A stretch of DNA of 64,000 nt. It comes from Sphingobacterium detergens. GTDB lineage: Bacteria; Bacteroidota; Bacteroidia; Sphingobacteriales; Sphingobacteriaceae. Location of the stretch: contig NZ_RAPY01000001.1 of the NCBI RefSeq assembly GCF_003610355.1, forward strand, positions 2,720,500 through 2,784,499, read 5' to 3'. Position 1 is the first letter of the stretch; every line of letters begins with the position of its first letter. The notes beneath the pieces are model-generated. The model was not told the origin of the DNA. It saw only the letters and a program-made list of their open reading frames with translations, and did no database searches. The position numbers were made by a program, and so were the translations under genes. Positions 19,366 through 28,303 of the stretch are shown here, in pieces.

Positions 19366-20850
19366 TTATTTCGCTTTGATTTTATTAACTAAAATTTCCT
19401 TCCACTGTTGATAATTTTCTTCATACTGATCAACGTGATTAGGTTCTACGGTATATACCGGTTTTAGGCTCTGGAAGGCTTCCCTGAAATCGGCATAATA
19501 GCCGCTACCGATTCCTGCGCCCATGGCAGCGCCAACACTGCCGTCATGGTCATACACTTCTACGGGAACATTGGTCGCACCCACGAATGAGTCTCGAAAT
19601 ACGGGGCTCAGAAATAGATTGGCATTTCCCGCACGAATCATCTGTGGATATAGTCCATTTTTGCGCATAATATCCAGTCCATAGCGGAAAGCAAACGCTA
19701 TTCCTTCCTGAATGGCCCGCAGGATATCAGCAGTCTCATGTCTATTGAGGTCGATTGCCGATATCGATGCACCCACCAGTTGATTATTCAGCATACGCTC
19801 GGCCCCGTTTCCAAAGGGGATAACCTGTAAACCTTTACTGCCGATGGGTGAAGCTGCTGCCAGGGTATTAATCTGATCGTAGGAAAGCTCTTTTCCCAAG
19901 AGCTTCCGGCCCCAGCTGTTCATGATACCGGTACCATTGATACAGAGCAATACACCAGTCCGGACCTCATCCTTCCGATAGTTAACGTGGGCAAATGTAT
20001 TGACACGGGATTCGCGGTCAGCGATCAGCTTGTCGCTCACGCCATAGATAACACCCGAAGTACCCGCTGTGGCGGCTACTTCACCAGGTTGCAGCACATT
20101 CAAGGAAAGTGCATTATTGGGCTGATCTCCAGCTTTATAGTTGATGGTTACCGCCGCTGACAGCCCCAACTCGTCCGCTACAGTTTGCTTAATCTGACCG
20201 TGTTCAGCAAAAACGGGCAATATTGTGGGGATCAGATTCGCATCGAAACCATAATAGTCTAGGAGCGCTGTGGATAGTTCATTGCGCTGAAAATCCCAGA
20301 ATATTCCTTCCGATAATGCAGAGATGGAGGTACTAATAGTCCCTGAAAGCTTCATGGCTATAAAATCCCCAGGAAGCATGATCTTATCAATTTTCTGATA
20401 GATCTCGGGTTCATTGGCTTTTACCCAAGCTAGTTTGGAAGCGGTAAAATTACCCGGCGAATTGAGATGGTGTTGCAGGTTGAAGGCCTTCCCCATTTCC
20501 TCAAAAGCGGCATTTCCCAGTTCAACAGCCCGACTATCACACCAGATAATGGCATTGCGCAATACCTGCTGGTCCTTATCGACGACAACGAGTCCATGCA
20601 TTTGATAGGCTATACCAATGGCTGTGATTTGTTTGGGATCATACAAGCCGGAAGCATTTGCCTTGGAGAGGGCCTGTTTGAAATAGGCCCACCAATCCCT
20701 AGGGTCCTGCTCCGCCCAATTGGGTTGCGGCGAAATAATGGGAGCCTCCTCAGCAGGATATTGCGCCGAACAGACCTTTCGCTGCGAGGATGCTTCGACA
20801 ATAGAAACTTTGACTGAAGAAGTACCGATATCTATACCTAAAAAATACAT
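19366..20850 (-). CDS. xylB: Xylulokinase
   Basis: An FGGY-family kinase that phosphorylates D-xylulose to xylulose 5-phosphate for the pentose phosphate pathway. I choose ATG 20850 because [18 protein letters not shown] is the canonical first strand and phosphate loop; the open frame reaches 34 codons further up but would run through the operator. The 494 residues include MHGLVVVD (substrate loop typical of XylB), [14 protein letters not shown] (adenosine motif) and [13 protein letters not shown]. It is the first gene of the xylB-xylA-symporter operon, read divergently from the LacI-type regulator. Confidence 0.95.
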   Translation of the reverse strand: MYFLGIDIGTSSVKVSIVEASSQRKVCSAQYPAEEAPIISPQPNWAEQDPRDWWAYFKQALSKANASGLYDPKQITAIGIAYQMHGLVVVDKDQQVLRNAIIWCDSRAVELGNAAFEEMGKAFNLQHHLNSPGNFTASKLAWVKANEPEIYQKIDKIMLPGDFIAMKLSGTISTSISALSEGIFWDFQRNELSTALLDYYGFDANLIPTILPVFAEHGQIKQTVADELGLSAAVTINYKAGDQPNNALSLNVLQPGEVAATAGTSGVIYGVSDKLIADRESRVNTFAHVNYRKDEVRTGVLLCINGTGIMNSWGRKLLGKELSYDQINTLAAASPIGSKGLQVIPFGNGAERMLNNQLVGASISAIDLNRHETADILRAIQEGIAFAFRYGLDIMRKNGLYPQMIRAGNANLFLSPVFRDSFVGATNVPVEVYDHDGSVGAAMGAGIGSGYYADFREAFQSLKPVYTVEPNHVDQYEENYQQWKEILVNKIKAK

Positions 20851-20887
20851 ATGAATTTCTGAAAACTGGTTATTAAAAACAATTGGC

Positions 20888-20932
20888 GGAAACAAAATAG
20901 CAACCGGTTGCATAAAAGTAGAGTATGTTTCC
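20888..20932. promoter_or_regulatory. Candidate operator of the xylose regulator
   Basis: A perfect 12-bp palindrome with a central CG, GCAACCGGTTGC at 20900-20911, is the form bound by LacI-family dimers. An outer inverted repeat, GGAAACA at 20888-20894 and TGTTTCC at 20926-20932, frames it. The core directly adjoins a -7-like CAAAATA for xylB, so binding should block xylB and may also control the regulator gene. Confidence 0.7.
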
Positions 20933-20961
20933 GTATTTTCCAAAATATTCAATAAAATTAT

Positions 20962-20969
20962 TTACTTTG
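20962..20969 (+). promoter_or_regulatory. Possible -7 box of the regulator gene (leaderless?)
   Basis: TTACTTTG resembles TAnnTTTG with one mismatch. It lies 4 nt before the GTG start at 20974, so a transcript from it would begin at or next to the start codon. Tentative. Confidence 0.3.
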
Positions 20970-20973
20970 GGGC

Positions 20974-21996
20974 GTGAATAAAAAAACAACGATCTATGAT
21001 ATTGCGCGGGCGCTTGGAATTACGGTTTCAACAGTTTCCCGTGCCTTGAATAATGTGCCCACCATTAGTGAAGCTACGCGGCAGTTGGTCCTGGCTAAAG
21101 CAAAGGAGCTGAATTACAGTGTCAATAAAATTGCGTCTTCGCTCTCTTCGGGGCGCTCCAATACAATTGGTGTTATCGTACCTACAATGCAAATCCATTT
21201 TTTTGCCGAGGCTGTTCACAGTATTGAAAAAGAATTAAAGAAACACAACTATAGCCTGCTGCTTTATCAATCGAACGAATCCTATTCGGATGAAGTAAAT
21301 GGTGTCAAAACCTTGTTGGAAGCACAGGTGGATGGTATCATTGCCTCACTCTCTTTAGAAACGCAGCAAATAACACATTTTCAGGAGGTCATCAAGCAGG
21401 GCAAATGTCTGATCACCTTTGACCGTACACATCGGGACATTGCGGCACCGGTGGTCAAATTAGATGATTTTGAGGCGGGTTATCTTGCAACCAAGCATCT
21501 AATCGAACAAGGGTATAAAAAAATTGGTTTTATCACCACAAACAAGGAAATCGCCATCTTCCAAGATCGCTTCAGTGGTTTTGAAGCCGCTCTAAAAGAG
21601 GCCGATCTTCCACAGTTAGATGATCTTATTGTCCGTGGAGAACTATCTATTGAAGCGGGGATAAAAGGTACGGAGCAGATCTTGCAATCTTCCATTCAAC
21701 CGGATGCTATCATTGGTGGTGATGACTTTACAGCTGTTGGCATTATCCAGGCGCTTAAAGCAGCTGAGATTGCTATTCCAGCGACCGGTGTCATCGGTTT
21801 TGCAAATCAGACTTTCTCTTCATTTATTACGCCGACTTTATCAAGTATCGATCAACAGGCCAACAAGATGGGCGAAGAATGTGCTAAACTCTTTCTGAAG
21901 ATGGTCAAACAAAAGGATCCTTATGAAGATATCGAACAAGTTGTACTCGATCCGATCCTAATAAAAAGGAAATCTACCTGTAGAATAGACAACTAA
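20974..21996 (+). CDS. LacI-family transcriptional regulator of the xylose operon
   Basis: The 340-residue protein begins with a GTG codon at 20974, placed exactly before the helix-turn-helix (TTIYDIARALGITVSTVSRAL, residues 5-25); no upstream ATG is available in frame. The hinge with YSVNKIASSLSSGRS and the periplasmic-binding-protein-like sugar domain (IGVIVPTMQIHFFAE onward) follow. It lies 123 nt from divergent xylB with a palindromic operator between, so it most likely represses xylBA and the symporter until xylose or a derivative binds. Enteric XylR is AraC-type and Bacillus XylR is ROK-type, so this is a different solution. Its last 25 codons lie inside the first copy of an 85-bp tandem repeat. 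Confidence 0.9.
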   Translation: MNKKTTIYDIARALGITVSTVSRALNNVPTISEATRQLVLAKAKELNYSVNKIASSLSSGRSNTIGVIVPTMQIHFFAEAVHSIEKELKKHNYSLLLYQSNESYSDEVNGVKTLLEAQVDGIIASLSLETQQITHFQEVIKQGKCLITFDRTHRDIAAPVVKLDDFEAGYLATKHLIEQGYKKIGFITTNKEIAIFQDRFSGFEAALKEADLPQLDDLIVRGELSIEAGIKGTEQILQSSIQPDAIIGGDDFTAVGIIQALKAAEIAIPATGVIGFANQTFSSFITPTLSSIDQQANKMGEECAKLFLKMVKQKDPYEDIEQVVLDPILIKRKSTCRIDN

Positions 21997-22172
21997 TTGA
22001 TATCATGATGGGGATATCCAACAGTTTGTACCCGATCCGATCCTAATAAAAAGGAAATCTACCTGTAGAATAGACAACTAATTGATATCATGATGAGGAT
22101 ATCCAACAGTTTGTACCCGATCCGATCCTGATAAAAAGAAAATCTACCTGTAGAATAGACAAATAATTGATA
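21928..22172 (+). repeat. 85-bp tandem repeat, three copies, covering the end of the regulator gene
   Basis: Copies start at 21928, 22013 and 22098, each 85 nt apart; the last is cut at about 22172. From the fourth line of the unit onward (CGATCCGATCC...) copies 1 and 2 differ at only a single base over more than 60 nt, while the first 20 nt of copy 1 are more diverged. Copy 1 contains the last codons and stop of the LacI gene, so copies 2 and 3 are non-coding duplicates of a gene end. The third copy runs straight into the -7 box of the next gene. Confidence 0.92.
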
Positions 22173-22178
22173 ACTTTG
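22171..22178 (+). promoter_or_regulatory. -7 box of the membrane-protein pair
   Basis: TAACTTTG is an exact match to TAnnTTTG, 17 nt before the ATG at 22195. The upstream half of this promoter is formed by the third copy of the 85-bp repeat. Confidence 0.6.
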
Positions 22179-22194
22179 CCGAAATTTGAAATAA

Positions 22195-22752
22195 ATGCAA
22201 GCCAGGCAGAAGTTTAGAATTTTAAGTATTTGCTTATTATTTGTTATCCAGGCACTCTTTCTAGTCGCCATTTTTGTTGAAAACACCAACTCATATATTG
22301 TACTGTCATTCATCGGATTACTTTCCTTATTCATCTTATATAGTTACCTCAAATCGCCGATACACCACCACATCCATGAATATGAGTCGATCAAAATTGC
22401 GGTTTGGGTGCCGATAGGCGCTATCGCCTCCTATTACTTCAATCAGGTTTTTGGTCTTGGCCCGGTCATGGGAGCCGCATTGACGGGTACATTGGCCTCG
22501 TTCATTCCCAATATCAATAAAGATTCCAGCTACCTTCCCCATCTTCCTGCTGCCATCTATTGTGGTGCTTTTGTGGGTATGTCGAGTTCACAGGTTGCTC
22601 ATGGTTTTTCTTTTATATTGACAGCGAGTGTCTTTACTGCAATCTTTCTGGTCATTTCAAAAAGCTTACTGAATGGTGTCGGTGGCAAATTGGGGACACT
22701 GGCTTTCCTCGGTGTTTCGTTGACCTATTTACTACTTTATCTTTTCAAATAA
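22195..22752 (+). CDS. Small multi-pass membrane protein, unknown (pair member A)
   Basis: I do not recognise the family. The 185 residues contain about seven hydrophobic segments: two at the N-terminus (about 7-27 and 33-52), a short polar loop with PIHHHIHEYES, then five more. The part from residue 70 on matches the next protein: ASYYFNQ versus ATYYVNT, PAAIYCGAFVGMSSSQ versus PAVFIGASFIGMVSKTQ, and LLNGVGGKLGT versus FFNGYGGALGT. The two genes are one base apart and surely cotranscribed. Two related subunits suggest a hetero-oligomeric membrane complex or channel; no function can be assigned. Confidence 0.75.
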   Translation: MQARQKFRILSICLLFVIQALFLVAIFVENTNSYIVLSFIGLLSLFILYSYLKSPIHHHIHEYESIKIAVWVPIGAIASYYFNQVFGLGPVMGAALTGTLASFIPNINKDSSYLPHLPAAIYCGAFVGMSSSQVAHGFSFILTASVFTAIFLVISKSLLNGVGGKLGTLAFLGVSLTYLLLYLFK

Positions 22753-22753
22753 C

Positions 22754-23227
22754 ATGGAAACATTCATTTTATATCTTGTCGGAATTATCGGGAGTACAGC
22801 GACATATTATGTAAATACAAAATACAAACAGGGTGCAGTACGCTCCTCCGCATTACTGACGTTGATCGTATCTGGTTTCCTCTATTTCTTTCCCTATCTA
22901 CTCTCCACCTATCTCACACAATATATTCCAGCCGTATTTATCGGCGCTTCTTTTATCGGTATGGTATCCAAAACGCAGCTGTCCACATATTTTGGGCTTT
23001 CCCTGGCAGGTGTTATATTCACCACCATCCTACTCAACACCAGTAAGTTTTTCAATGGCTATGGTGGCGCATTGGGGACATCGGCCTGTATATCCTTGCT
23101 CGTCATATTAAGTATCCCCTATTTCAAATCACCAAGGAAAATGACAGTTGGCTTGCTCCTGTTGAGGAAAACAATCTTGAAAAAAGGACGTAAAGCATCC
23201 CGCAGAAGTGTAGATTTGTCTAAATAA
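22754..23227 (+). CDS. Small multi-pass membrane protein, unknown (pair member B)
   Basis: The 157-residue product has about five membrane segments and is related to the preceding protein over nearly its whole membrane part (shared GxxxGMxS and NGxGGxLGT motifs), lacking that protein's two N-terminal helices. It ends in a strongly basic cytosolic tail (RKTILKKGRKASRRSVDLSK). The family is unknown to me. It starts one base after the stop of its partner, so the stoichiometry is probably coupled. Followed by degenerate 38-bp repeats. Confidence 0.75.
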   Translation: METFILYLVGIIGSTATYYVNTKYKQGAVRSSALLTLIVSGFLYFFPYLLSTYLTQYIPAVFIGASFIGMVSKTQLSTYFGLSLAGVIFTTILLNTSKFFNGYGGALGTSACISLLVILSIPYFKSPRKMTVGLLLLRKTILKKGRKASRRSVDLSK

Positions 23228-23266
23228 TATCCGTAGATTTAACCTAATAACGCGAATGAATTTGCT

Positions 23267-23422
23267 GCAGTAATACAATTGAATGCAGTAATACAATTGA
23301 ATTTAGCGCAAATAGATCTATTGCAATTATATGACTGAATTTAATGTAAATGGATTTATTGCGAGAATTAAAAACAGATCTAACGCAATAATACAACTGA
23401 ATTTAACATAATTATGCGGCTA
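23267..23422 (+). repeat. Degenerate 38-bp tandem repeats
   Basis: Units begin with GCARTAATACAAYTGAATTTA or a variant. Full 38-nt units lie at 23285-23322, 23323-23360 and 23385-23422; an 18-nt partial unit precedes them at 23267 and a 24-nt degenerate one lies at 23361-23384. No open frame spans them. They fill the gap between the membrane-protein pair and the BNR-repeat gene. Confidence 0.75.
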
Positions 23423-23450
23423 AATCCACTACAATAACTCGTATAACCAC

Positions 23451-24473
23451 ATGAAACCACTATTTCTTCTCTTTTTCATTCAGGTCTTTCTTGTCGAAAG
23501 TCTATCTGCACAAAAAAACACAATTCAGCTGTTGAATCAAGAACGCAATAGCAGCTATCGGGGACTAAGTGTTGTCGATGATCAAACACTTTGGGTCAGC
23601 GGAAGCAACGGCACAGTAGGCTTGAGTACCGATGCTGGGAAAAATTGGCAGTGGGTCAATCCGATCGGTTATGAAAAGATTGACTTTAGGGATATCGAAG
23701 CTTTTGATGAAAATCAGGCCCTGATTATTTCAGCAGGCTCTCCAGCCTTAGTATTGCTTACAACTGATGCGGGTAGAAGCTGGAAAGAGGTTTTTAAAGA
23801 TACACGACCCGAAATATTTTATGATGGTTTTGCTTTTACACCAAAAGGTGTCGGTATAGCTTTTGGCGATGCCATCAATGCACAGATGCCCTTATTAAAA
23901 ACAGTAGACTTTGGACAGACCTGGACGGATATATCCTCCAATCTTAAGTTTACTATTGCCGAAGGAGAGGCTGGTTTTGCCGCCAGTGGTACATCCATCT
24001 TTAGTCTTGCAACCGGAGATTTCTGGATCGCAACCGGCGGAACGGTTTCCAATATTTACACGAGTAGTGATCAGGGGGGCACTTGGCGGCGTTACAGTTG
24101 CCCGATCGCACAGGGGCAAAATAGCACTGGTCCTTTTTCCATTGCATTTAGTTCCCCTAAATCAGGGATCGTCGTTGGCGGCGATTACAGAAATGATAAA
24201 AACAAGGATAAAGCCTGTTTTTTGAGCAATGATGGTGGCAAAACCTGGCAGGCCTCAAGTCAACCAGTATCGGGTTTTAAATCGGCTGTAATCTATCTTT
24301 CGAACAAACAACTGATCTGCACCGGAACCTCGGGAACGGATCTGTCAGCGGACAAAGGAAAAACATGGTATACAATCTCTCAAGAAAGCTACAATGCGGT
24401 TCAGAAGGCTAAAAAAGGTAAAGCCGTCTTTTTGGCTGGAGATAAAGGAAAAATAGCAAGGCTGGTCCAATAG
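23451..24473 (+). CDS. Secreted BNR/YCF48-like beta-propeller protein
   Basis: The 340-residue product starts with a signal peptide ending at SLSAQ. It contains several Asp-box repeats of the S-x-D-x-G-x-x-W type: STDAGKNWQWV, TTDAGRSWKEV, TSSDQGGTWRRY, LSNDGGKTWQA and SADKGKTWYTI, spaced about 45-65 residues, as in sialidase-like and YCF48/HCF136 propellers. Catalytic residues of sialidases are not evident. Members of this group are usually annotated as oxidoreductases or photosystem-assembly-like proteins without evidence. The role is probably binding in the periplasm or outside the cell. Monocistronic; its stop codon is inside the terminator stem. Confidence 0.82.
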   Translation: MKPLFLLFFIQVFLVESLSAQKNTIQLLNQERNSSYRGLSVVDDQTLWVSGSNGTVGLSTDAGKNWQWVNPIGYEKIDFRDIEAFDENQALIISAGSPALVLLTTDAGRSWKEVFKDTRPEIFYDGFAFTPKGVGIAFGDAINAQMPLLKTVDFGQTWTDISSNLKFTIAEGEAGFAASGTSIFSLATGDFWIATGGTVSNIYTSSDQGGTWRRYSCPIAQGQNSTGPFSIAFSSPKSGIVVGGDYRNDKNKDKACFLSNDGGKTWQASSQPVSGFKSAVIYLSNKQLICTGTSGTDLSADKGKTWYTISQESYNAVQKAKKGKAVFLAGDKGKIARLVQ

Positions 24474-24489
24474 ACCAACCTTGCTATTT
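24451..24489. terminator. Bidirectional terminator overlapping a stop codon
   Basis: Arms 24451-24467 and 24473-24489 (AAATAGCAAGG and complement) form a stem of 16 pairs with one mismatch, flanked by A and T runs. It includes the TAG of the BNR-repeat gene and can also serve the antiporter gene on the other strand. Confidence 0.82.
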
Positions 24490-24667
24490 TAAACCCGCGA
24501 GCAGGCAAGTCTCAGATAGTATCTAAGAGCCCAAAGCCTTTTCAATTTATCCCGTCCGGCATATTGGGACTGAACTTCACCGCAGGTGCCAATGGCTTTT
24601 TTGAATGACTCTTTATCACGATACCAACGCCTGACAAAGCTTTATTACCGCCAGTTGTGTAAGCAGC

Positions 24668-26743
24668 TTATTTGCGCGTCAGGCGCGACTCTTCTAAATC
24701 CAATGAATATTCCAAATCTTTGATGACATCGCTGTCGTACTCTTTGCTTTCCTTCATCTTCGCTAATCCGTTGCGACGCACCACCAGAATTTCCAGCATA
24801 ATTTTATTGTACAATCCCCTAACGGCTGATAGCTGTGCTCGGGTATCCTCTTCTTTGGCACGTTCAGATGCATTTATACTTCGGATGAGCTGTTCTTTTA
24901 CCCGTGCAATTGTCTCGTACTCCATCATCTCTTTGGCATAGTGCTTATCGAGATAGGCAATAGAGTCTCTACCGAGCCTAACACGAATTTCATCAATTTG
25001 CTCTTCCATCGGCACATGTTCATCAACCTCCTCGATCTTGATCAATTTTATCAGCAGGGGCAGTGTAAGTCCCTGAAACACCAGAGTTACCAGAATAACG
25101 ACAAAAGTGATAAACAAAATAAGATTACGATGCGGGAAAGCTGTTCCGTCATATAATGTCATCGGGATAGCCAAGGCTGAGGCAAGCGAAACCACACCCC
25201 GCATACCAGCCCAACCGACAATCAATGGCAGTTTCCATCCCGGGCCTTTTTCTCTGACACGGACTCTTTTGAACAATAAGCGTGGAACATAAGCCGAAAG
25301 ATAAACCGCGACCAAGCGCAATACAATAACAATAACACAGATGGCTAAAGAAAAATCAATTGCCTCTTCCATCGAGTACTCACCCAATCCATTGATGATC
25401 ACCGGAAGCTCAAGCCCGATCAGGATAAAAACAAAGCCATTCAATAGAAAACCTATTGTTGCCCAGACCTCCTTGGTTTGAATACGTGTATGGTAGTTGA
25501 GATAATCACCTGCCCGGAAAGAAAGAAATAAACCACCACTAACAACTGCCAAGACGCCCGACCATTCAAAATGTTCAGCAACGATATACATCAGGTAAGG
25601 AGCAATTAGGGTAATGGGGGTTGATATACTGGAGGATTTAGCGACATAACGCAAGAAAAAATATAAGATATGACCGATCACAAGCCCCACAACAACGCCC
25701 ATAACTGACAGGACTAGAAATTGTGTTGTTGCTGTCCCCATGGCAAATTGTCCCGTTAGGATAGCGATGGAAGCAAATCGAAATACGGTCAAAGAAGCCG
25801 CATCGTTAACCAAACTCTCCCCCTCCAGGATAGCAATACCCCGTTTGGGTATACTCACACCTTTTAATACTGAACTTGCGGCGACCGCATCCGGTGGCGA
25901 AATAATACCACCTAGCAGAAAACCTAAAGCCAAGGTAAAGCCCGGAATAATACTGACAGAAAAATAAGCGATTGCCAAGGATGTGAAAAAGACCAGACCA
26001 AAACCCATAATAAAAATGGATCGACGCCATTTCAGAAAATTATTCCAGTTGGTATACCAGGCTGCTTCAAATAACAAGGGTGGCAAAAATACCAAAAAGA
26101 CAATATCGGGATCTATGCTTATCACGGGCGCTCCAGGGATCAGAGAAATCCCTAAGCCCCCAATAACCAATAAAATGGGATAGGATATCTTTAAGCGCTG
26201 GCTGAGTACAAACAGCATCGCCATAAAGAAAAACAACACCATTACCAGGAGTACATTATTATGTACTTCATGGCCAAGCTTCCCGCTGACAGCGGATTTA
26301 ACGTCAGCATAGGGTGCAAGCATAGACAGATTATATTGTTGGATTTTCCAGTCATTGTCTATTTTGCTCAATACACCGGTACCCCGAAAATACTTCGTAT
26401 TTATCTTAAAAGTTTCGTCAAACCAAGCCGTTGTACTGTCTGTACTAAAATGGACAGATCTGTTTTGGTAAGTATAGTTCCAGGCATACTTAGGGTTAAA
26501 ATACTGTTCAGAGAATTTATCGCTATGGTTTTTATCCCAACGTTCCTCCCGATCGGCACCCAATATTACCGCATCTGCCGCAAGTGAATTGATAAAGGGG
26601 CCAAACTTCACCTCGTCTGAAGATTTATGCCAGGTATCTAATGTCTTATTGATTGCATCAATGGGCTCCTGGGCCATCAGGGGAACCGTAAATAAAAATA
26701 GACTCAAAAAACAATAAATCGCTATAAAGGTCTTTTTAATCAT
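24668..26743 (-). CDS. CPA1-type Na+/H+ antiporter with N-terminal SnoaL-like domain
   Basis: Residues 1-25 are a signal peptide ending FTVPLMAQ. Residues 26 to about 145 resemble a SnoaL/DUF4440 (NTF2-like) domain: IDAINKTLDTWHKSS, DAVILGADREERW and a closing WKIQQYNLSM. From about 165 the CPA1 antiporter begins, with FLPPLLFEAAW, the ion-site motif SPPDAVAASSVLKG and EGESLVNDAASLTVF, about 12 membrane segments to residue 545, and a charged cytosolic tail to 691. Such antiporters exchange Na+ for H+ across the inner membrane for pH and salt balance. The extra domain would sit in the periplasm. The frame is uninterrupted, so this is a true fusion. Monocistronic. Confidence 0.88.
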   Translation of the reverse strand: MIKKTFIAIYCFLSLFLFTVPLMAQEPIDAINKTLDTWHKSSDEVKFGPFINSLAADAVILGADREERWDKNHSDKFSEQYFNPKYAWNYTYQNRSVHFSTDSTTAWFDETFKINTKYFRGTGVLSKIDNDWKIQQYNLSMLAPYADVKSAVSGKLGHEVHNNVLLVMVLFFFMAMLFVLSQRLKISYPILLVIGGLGISLIPGAPVISIDPDIVFLVFLPPLLFEAAWYTNWNNFLKWRRSIFIMGFGLVFFTSLAIAYFSVSIIPGFTLALGFLLGGIISPPDAVAASSVLKGVSIPKRGIAILEGESLVNDAASLTVFRFASIAILTGQFAMGTATTQFLVLSVMGVVVGLVIGHILYFFLRYVAKSSSISTPITLIAPYLMYIVAEHFEWSGVLAVVSGGLFLSFRAGDYLNYHTRIQTKEVWATIGFLLNGFVFILIGLELPVIINGLGEYSMEEAIDFSLAICVIVIVLRLVAVYLSAYVPRLLFKRVRVREKGPGWKLPLIVGWAGMRGVVSLASALAIPMTLYDGTAFPHRNLILFITFVVILVTLVFQGLTLPLLIKLIKIEEVDEHVPMEEQIDEIRVRLGRDSIAYLDKHYAKEMMEYETIARVKEQLIRSINASERAKEEDTRAQLSAVRGLYNKIMLEILVVRRNGLAKMKESKEYDSDVIKDLEYSLDLEESRLTRK

Positions 26744-26796
26744 AAATTATGAAAACGTGTTTTTATTTTGTGGAAATATCTTTCCATGTAGATCAT

Positions 26797-26830
26797 AAAA
26801 CAAAAAGCTGCGGATGCAGCTTTTTGTTTT
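26797..26830. terminator. Terminator of glmM
   Basis: A perfect 15-bp stem, arms 26797-26811 and 26816-26830 (AAAACAAAAAGCTGC and complement), loop GGAT. It touches the last base of the glmM stop codon and provides the T run on the minus strand. Confidence 0.85.
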
Positions 26831-28212
26831 TATTTAATTATTTCTTCGATCTCGCGAATGATTTTTTGCGCAATCTGCTCAGCGGCTTCCGGTGTTGGTC
26901 CTTCAGAGTAGATCCGAATGATTGGCTCCGTATTGGATTTACGCAAATGCACCCATTCGTTTTCAAAGTCTATTTTCAGACCATCGATGGTACTGTGTTC
27001 TTCATTTTTATATTTCTCCTCCATTTTCGCCAAAAGATTGTCGATATCCAGTTCTGGAGTCAGCGTAATCTTATTTTTGGACATGAAATATTGCGGTAGT
27101 GAAGCACGGTATTCAGAAGCTTTCTTGCCCAGCTTAGCCAAATGTGTCAGAAAAATAGCTACACCCACCAAAGCATCACGACCATAGTGTGAGGCTGGAT
27201 AGATTACCCCACCATTACCTTCGCCACCGATCACAGCATCAACTTCTTTCATTTTAGTAACCACATTGACCTCGCCAACAGCAGCAGCATAATATTCACC
27301 ACCATGTGCTTTGGTTACATCACGCAATGCACGTGTAGATGATAAATTGGAAACCGTATTACCTTTTTTATGTTGTAAGAGATAATCTGCAACTGCAACA
27401 AGTGTATATTCCTCACCAAATAGCTCACCATCCTCCATCATAAAGACCAAACGGTCCACATCTGGATCAACGGCAATGCCCAAATCAGCTTTATTTTCGA
27501 TTACAGCAGCAGATAAATCTGTCAAATTTTCTTTTAAAGGCTCTGGATTATGCGGAAAATTACCATTAGGCTCACAGTGAATTTTATAAATTGTATGTAC
27601 ACCCAAAGCATCCAACAAGGCCGGGATAAATGTACCACCCGTACTATTCACCGCATCCAAAGCAACTTTAAAGTTCGCCGCTTTGATCGCTTCCTTATCC
27701 ACATATTCCAATGCCAATACAGCATCAACATGTTTTTGTAGATAAGAATAATCTTTGTGTACTGAACCGAGTTCTTCCACAGCAGAAAAATCAAAATCCA
27801 GGGATTCTCCGAGGGCTAATACTTCCTGACCTTCCGCATCAGATATAAATTCGCCTTTCGCATTTAACAGTTTAAGCGCATTCCATTGTCCTGGGTTATG
27901 CGACGCTGTCAGGATAATACCACCTGCTGCTTTTTCAAGGGGAACAGCAATCTCTACTGTTGGTGTTGTCGATAATCCCAAATCAATCACATCAACACCG
28001 ATACTTTGCAGGGTTCCGATAACCAGGTTGCTGACCATTTCGCCAGAAACACGAGCATCTCTTCCAACCACAATTTTCTTTATTCCGCTTTGCTTTACGA
28101 TGATAGTTCCGTAAGCAGCTGTAAATTTAACAATATCTATCGGCGTAAGTCCTTCTCCTGCACGACCGCCTATCGTACCTCGTATTCCTGAGATTGATTT
28201 AATTAAAGTCAT
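26830..28212 (-). CDS. glmM: Phosphoglucosamine mutase
   Basis: The enzyme turns glucosamine 6-phosphate into glucosamine 1-phosphate for peptidoglycan and LPS precursors. The 460-residue product has the four-domain alpha-D-phosphohexomutase pattern: the phosphoserine loop TASHNPGQWN with Ser104, the Mg2+ loop DPDVDRLVF, the sugar-binding GGEGNGGVIYP and the phosphate-binding RKSNTEPIIRIYSE. Phosphomannomutase or phosphoglucomutase activity cannot be excluded, but the short length and GEGNGG match the Bacteroidota GlmM annotation. Monocistronic, divergent from the PAP2 gene. Confidence 0.88.
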   Translation of the reverse strand: MTLIKSISGIRGTIGGRAGEGLTPIDIVKFTAAYGTIIVKQSGIKKIVVGRDARVSGEMVSNLVIGTLQSIGVDVIDLGLSTTPTVEIAVPLEKAAGGIILTASHNPGQWNALKLLNAKGEFISDAEGQEVLALGESLDFDFSAVEELGSVHKDYSYLQKHVDAVLALEYVDKEAIKAANFKVALDAVNSTGGTFIPALLDALGVHTIYKIHCEPNGNFPHNPEPLKENLTDLSAAVIENKADLGIAVDPDVDRLVFMMEDGELFGEEYTLVAVADYLLQHKKGNTVSNLSSTRALRDVTKAHGGEYYAAAVGEVNVVTKMKEVDAVIGGEGNGGVIYPASHYGRDALVGVAIFLTHLAKLGKKASEYRASLPQYFMSKNKITLTPELDIDNLLAKMEEKYKNEEHSTIDGLKIDFENEWVHLRKSNTEPIIRIYSEGPTPEAAEQIAQKIIREIEEIIK

Positions 28213-28295
28213 TTCCTTTGAATTGATTAACGTGTAAATTTAGCATTATGGCAATAAAATATCGAATTAAAATTATAATTATTGAATATTTAATG

Positions 28296-28303
28296 TATCT
28301 TTG
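28296..28303 (+). promoter_or_regulatory. Candidate -7 box of the PAP2-ZIP operon
   Basis: TATCTTTG fits TAnnTTTG exactly, about 110 nt before the PAP2 start. A 12-bp palindrome, TTGTTGCAACAA, begins within it at 28302 and could be an operator; this is tentative. Confidence 0.45.
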
